From NCBI GenBank assembly GCA_036743315.1, contig DAINPV010000248.1:1-6214 (forward strand): 6,214 bases of DNA, in the 5' to 3' direction. Made by a program: the position numbers and the translations under genes. Below are positions 5,242-6,214 of the stretch, piece by piece; the stretch's first letter is position 1; the number at the start of each line of letters is the position of its first letter. This DNA is from CALBTQ01 sp036743315. GTDB lineage: Bacteria; Lernaellota; Lernaellaia; Lernaellales; Lernaellaceae. The notes below the pieces were generated by a model that did not search any database, had not been told where the DNA came from, and was given only the letters and a program-made list of their open reading frames with translations.

Positions 5242-6214
5242 ATTTGCCGCGCAATCGACTAAGGGCGTTGAGCAAGCGCCAACCGCGGCTTTGCCGAATG
5301 GCTTCCAACTCCGCTTCCTGCGCGGCCACCTTTTTTTGCGCCGCCATCAACTCGCGATGCTTGCGCGCCAGTTGCCGCGCCAATTCCGGATTGCGCTTTT
5401 CGACGACGAAGGGCCCCAGAGCCAACGCATCCATTTCCGATTTAAGAAAGCAGTCGATGGCGTCGGCGGGCGTTTCCACGATCGGGTCGCCCGCCAGGTT
5501 GAAGCTGGTGTTGAGCAACACCGGCACGCCGGTTTCACGTTCGAAGGCCGCCAGCAATTCGTACAACAAACCGTTGGACTCGGCGGTCACCGTCTGCAGG
5601 CGCGCGGTGCCGTCGACGTGCGTGACGGCCGGCACAAGCTCCGGCTTGCGGACGGAGACGACGCGCAGCATAAACGGGCTGGCGCCGGTCAGTGAGAAGT
5701 ACCCCGCCGCCTTTTCCAACGGCGCGACGGGCGCGAAGGGACGGAACGCTTCGCGATACTTGACCTTCTCGTTGAGCAGATCCTTGTTCGCGGCGCGGCG
5801 CGGGTCGCAGAAGATCGAACGGTTGCCCAATGCGCGCGGACCGATCTCCGCCCCGCCCTGGTGCCAACCGACCACCGCGCCGGCGGCAAGGCGTTTGGCG
5901 ATTTCCCCGGGCACCTTGTCGGCGTAATCGAACCATTTGAGCACCGCGTCGTGCCCGGCGAGCGCCGCCGCGTAATCTTCGCGTGTATAAGTCCGGCCCA
6001 GGTAGGGATGGGCCATCGACCAGACCTTTTCGTTGCCGGCCTCGTACCACGGCCACAACGCCGCGCCCAACGCCGTGCCGTCGTCGGCGGCGCAGGGCAC
6101 GATGAACACGTTGTCGAAGCCGGCCCGTTCGACGATCTGTTGATTGGCGACCGAGTTGAGCGCCACGCCGCCGGCCAGCACGAGGTTGGCGCAGCCGGTC
6201 GCTTTCCGCAGATC
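5240..6214 (-). CDS. NodU/CmcH-family carbamoyltransferase, C-terminal part (5' partial)
   Basis: The frame is open to the window edge, giving the last 324 residues of a family usually about 550-600 long; the GTG at 6181 is internal, since the upstream codons (DLRKATGCANL) continue the family motif. Known reaction: carbamoyl phosphate plus ATP gives carbamoyl-adenylate, from which the carbamoyl group passes to a hydroxyl of a sugar or antibiotic. Seen: LVLAGGVALN and CAADDGTALGAAL, the end of the Kae1-like nucleotide domain; HPYLGRTYT opening the C-terminal domain; GWHQGGAEIGPRALGNRS (GPRALGNR at 5819-5842) and VKYREAFRPFAP; VLLNTSFN near the end. The usual QGR before the AExGPRALG block reads QGG. 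The last about 55 residues (5243-5407) are extra: a charged heptad-like coiled coil ending QSRGWRLLNALSRLRGK, a tail style familiar from surface polysaccharide glycosyltransferases. That suggests a cell-surface glycan substrate, by inference. No neighbour in the window confirms it. Confidence 0.9.
   Translation of the reverse strand, partial: DLRKATGCANLVLAGGVALNSVANQQIVERAGFDNVFIVPCAADDGTALGAALWPWYEAGNEKVWSMAHPYLGRTYTREDYAAALAGHDAVLKWFDYADKVPGEIAKRLAAGAVVGWHQGGAEIGPRALGNRSIFCDPRRAANKDLLNEKVKYREAFRPFAPVAPLEKAAGYFSLTGASPFMLRVVSVRKPELVPAVTHVDGTARLQTVTAESNGLLYELLAAFERETGVPVLLNTSFNLAGDPIVETPADAIDCFLKSEMDALALGPFVVEKRNPELARQLARKHRELMAAQKKVAAQEAELEAIRQSRGWRLLNALSRLRGK

Noticed and set aside
5211..5927. 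Plus-strand ORF of 238 codons opposite the carbamoyltransferase
   Set aside because: Shadow of a clearly conserved gene; it starts inside the terminator hairpin and its composition (Ser/Arg/Ala-rich) has no recognisable domain.

Overview
The window looks like chromosomal DNA from a GC-rich Gram-negative bacterium, probably a deltaproteobacterial or Myxococcota-like (possibly uncultured) lineage. Three things point there: an outer-membrane OmpA-type porin with thrombospondin type 3 calcium repeats, a secreted protein ending in a GC-containing 'CTERM' sorting tail, and a lipoprotein with a very long Asp/Thr/Gly linker. This placement is inference; there is no rRNA or other phylogenetic marker in the window.

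Layout. (1) 1-1341, plus: the 3' part of a secreted calcineurin-like metallophosphatase with a PKD domain and a membrane/sorting tail. (2) 1338-3029, plus: an OmpA-family porin translationally coupled to it through an ATGA overlap. (3) 3048-3076: a strong terminator shared by the convergent genes. (4) 3094-3939, minus: a complete class IV PLP aminotransferase that most resembles D-alanine aminotransferase. (5) 3940-4372: a divergent intergenic stretch, very AT-rich between about 3961 and 4200 (about 29% G+C by hand count), with three exact DnaA boxes (TTATCCACA). It is a candidate replication origin or DnaA-controlled region. (6) 4373-5188, plus: a lipoprotein with an Asp-rich tether and a thioredoxin-like domain. 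(7) 5202-5241: its terminator. (8) 5240-6214, minus: the C-terminal part of a NodU/CmcH-family carbamoyltransferase with an added coiled-coil tail.

The most important result is in (6). A conventional gene caller would end this gene at TGA 4847-4849 and call a second small ORF from TTG 4877. The two halves share a frame with no other stop, and the TGA falls at the first cysteine position of the thioredoxin CxxC motif (Tyr-TGA-Gly-Ser-Cys). A 7-bp stem with a G-containing 6-nt loop begins 16 nt after the TGA, with the loop 23 nt after it, which fits the bacterial SECIS description. TGA is an ordinary stop for three other genes here, so code reassignment is unlikely. I read it as a 271-residue selenoprotein: a lipid-anchored, envelope-located UxxC redox protein on a 93-residue acidic tether.

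The genes do not form one pathway. Metallophosphatase and porin are an envelope operon; aminotransferase, selenolipoprotein and carbamoyltransferase are separate transcription units bounded by terminators or divergent starts.
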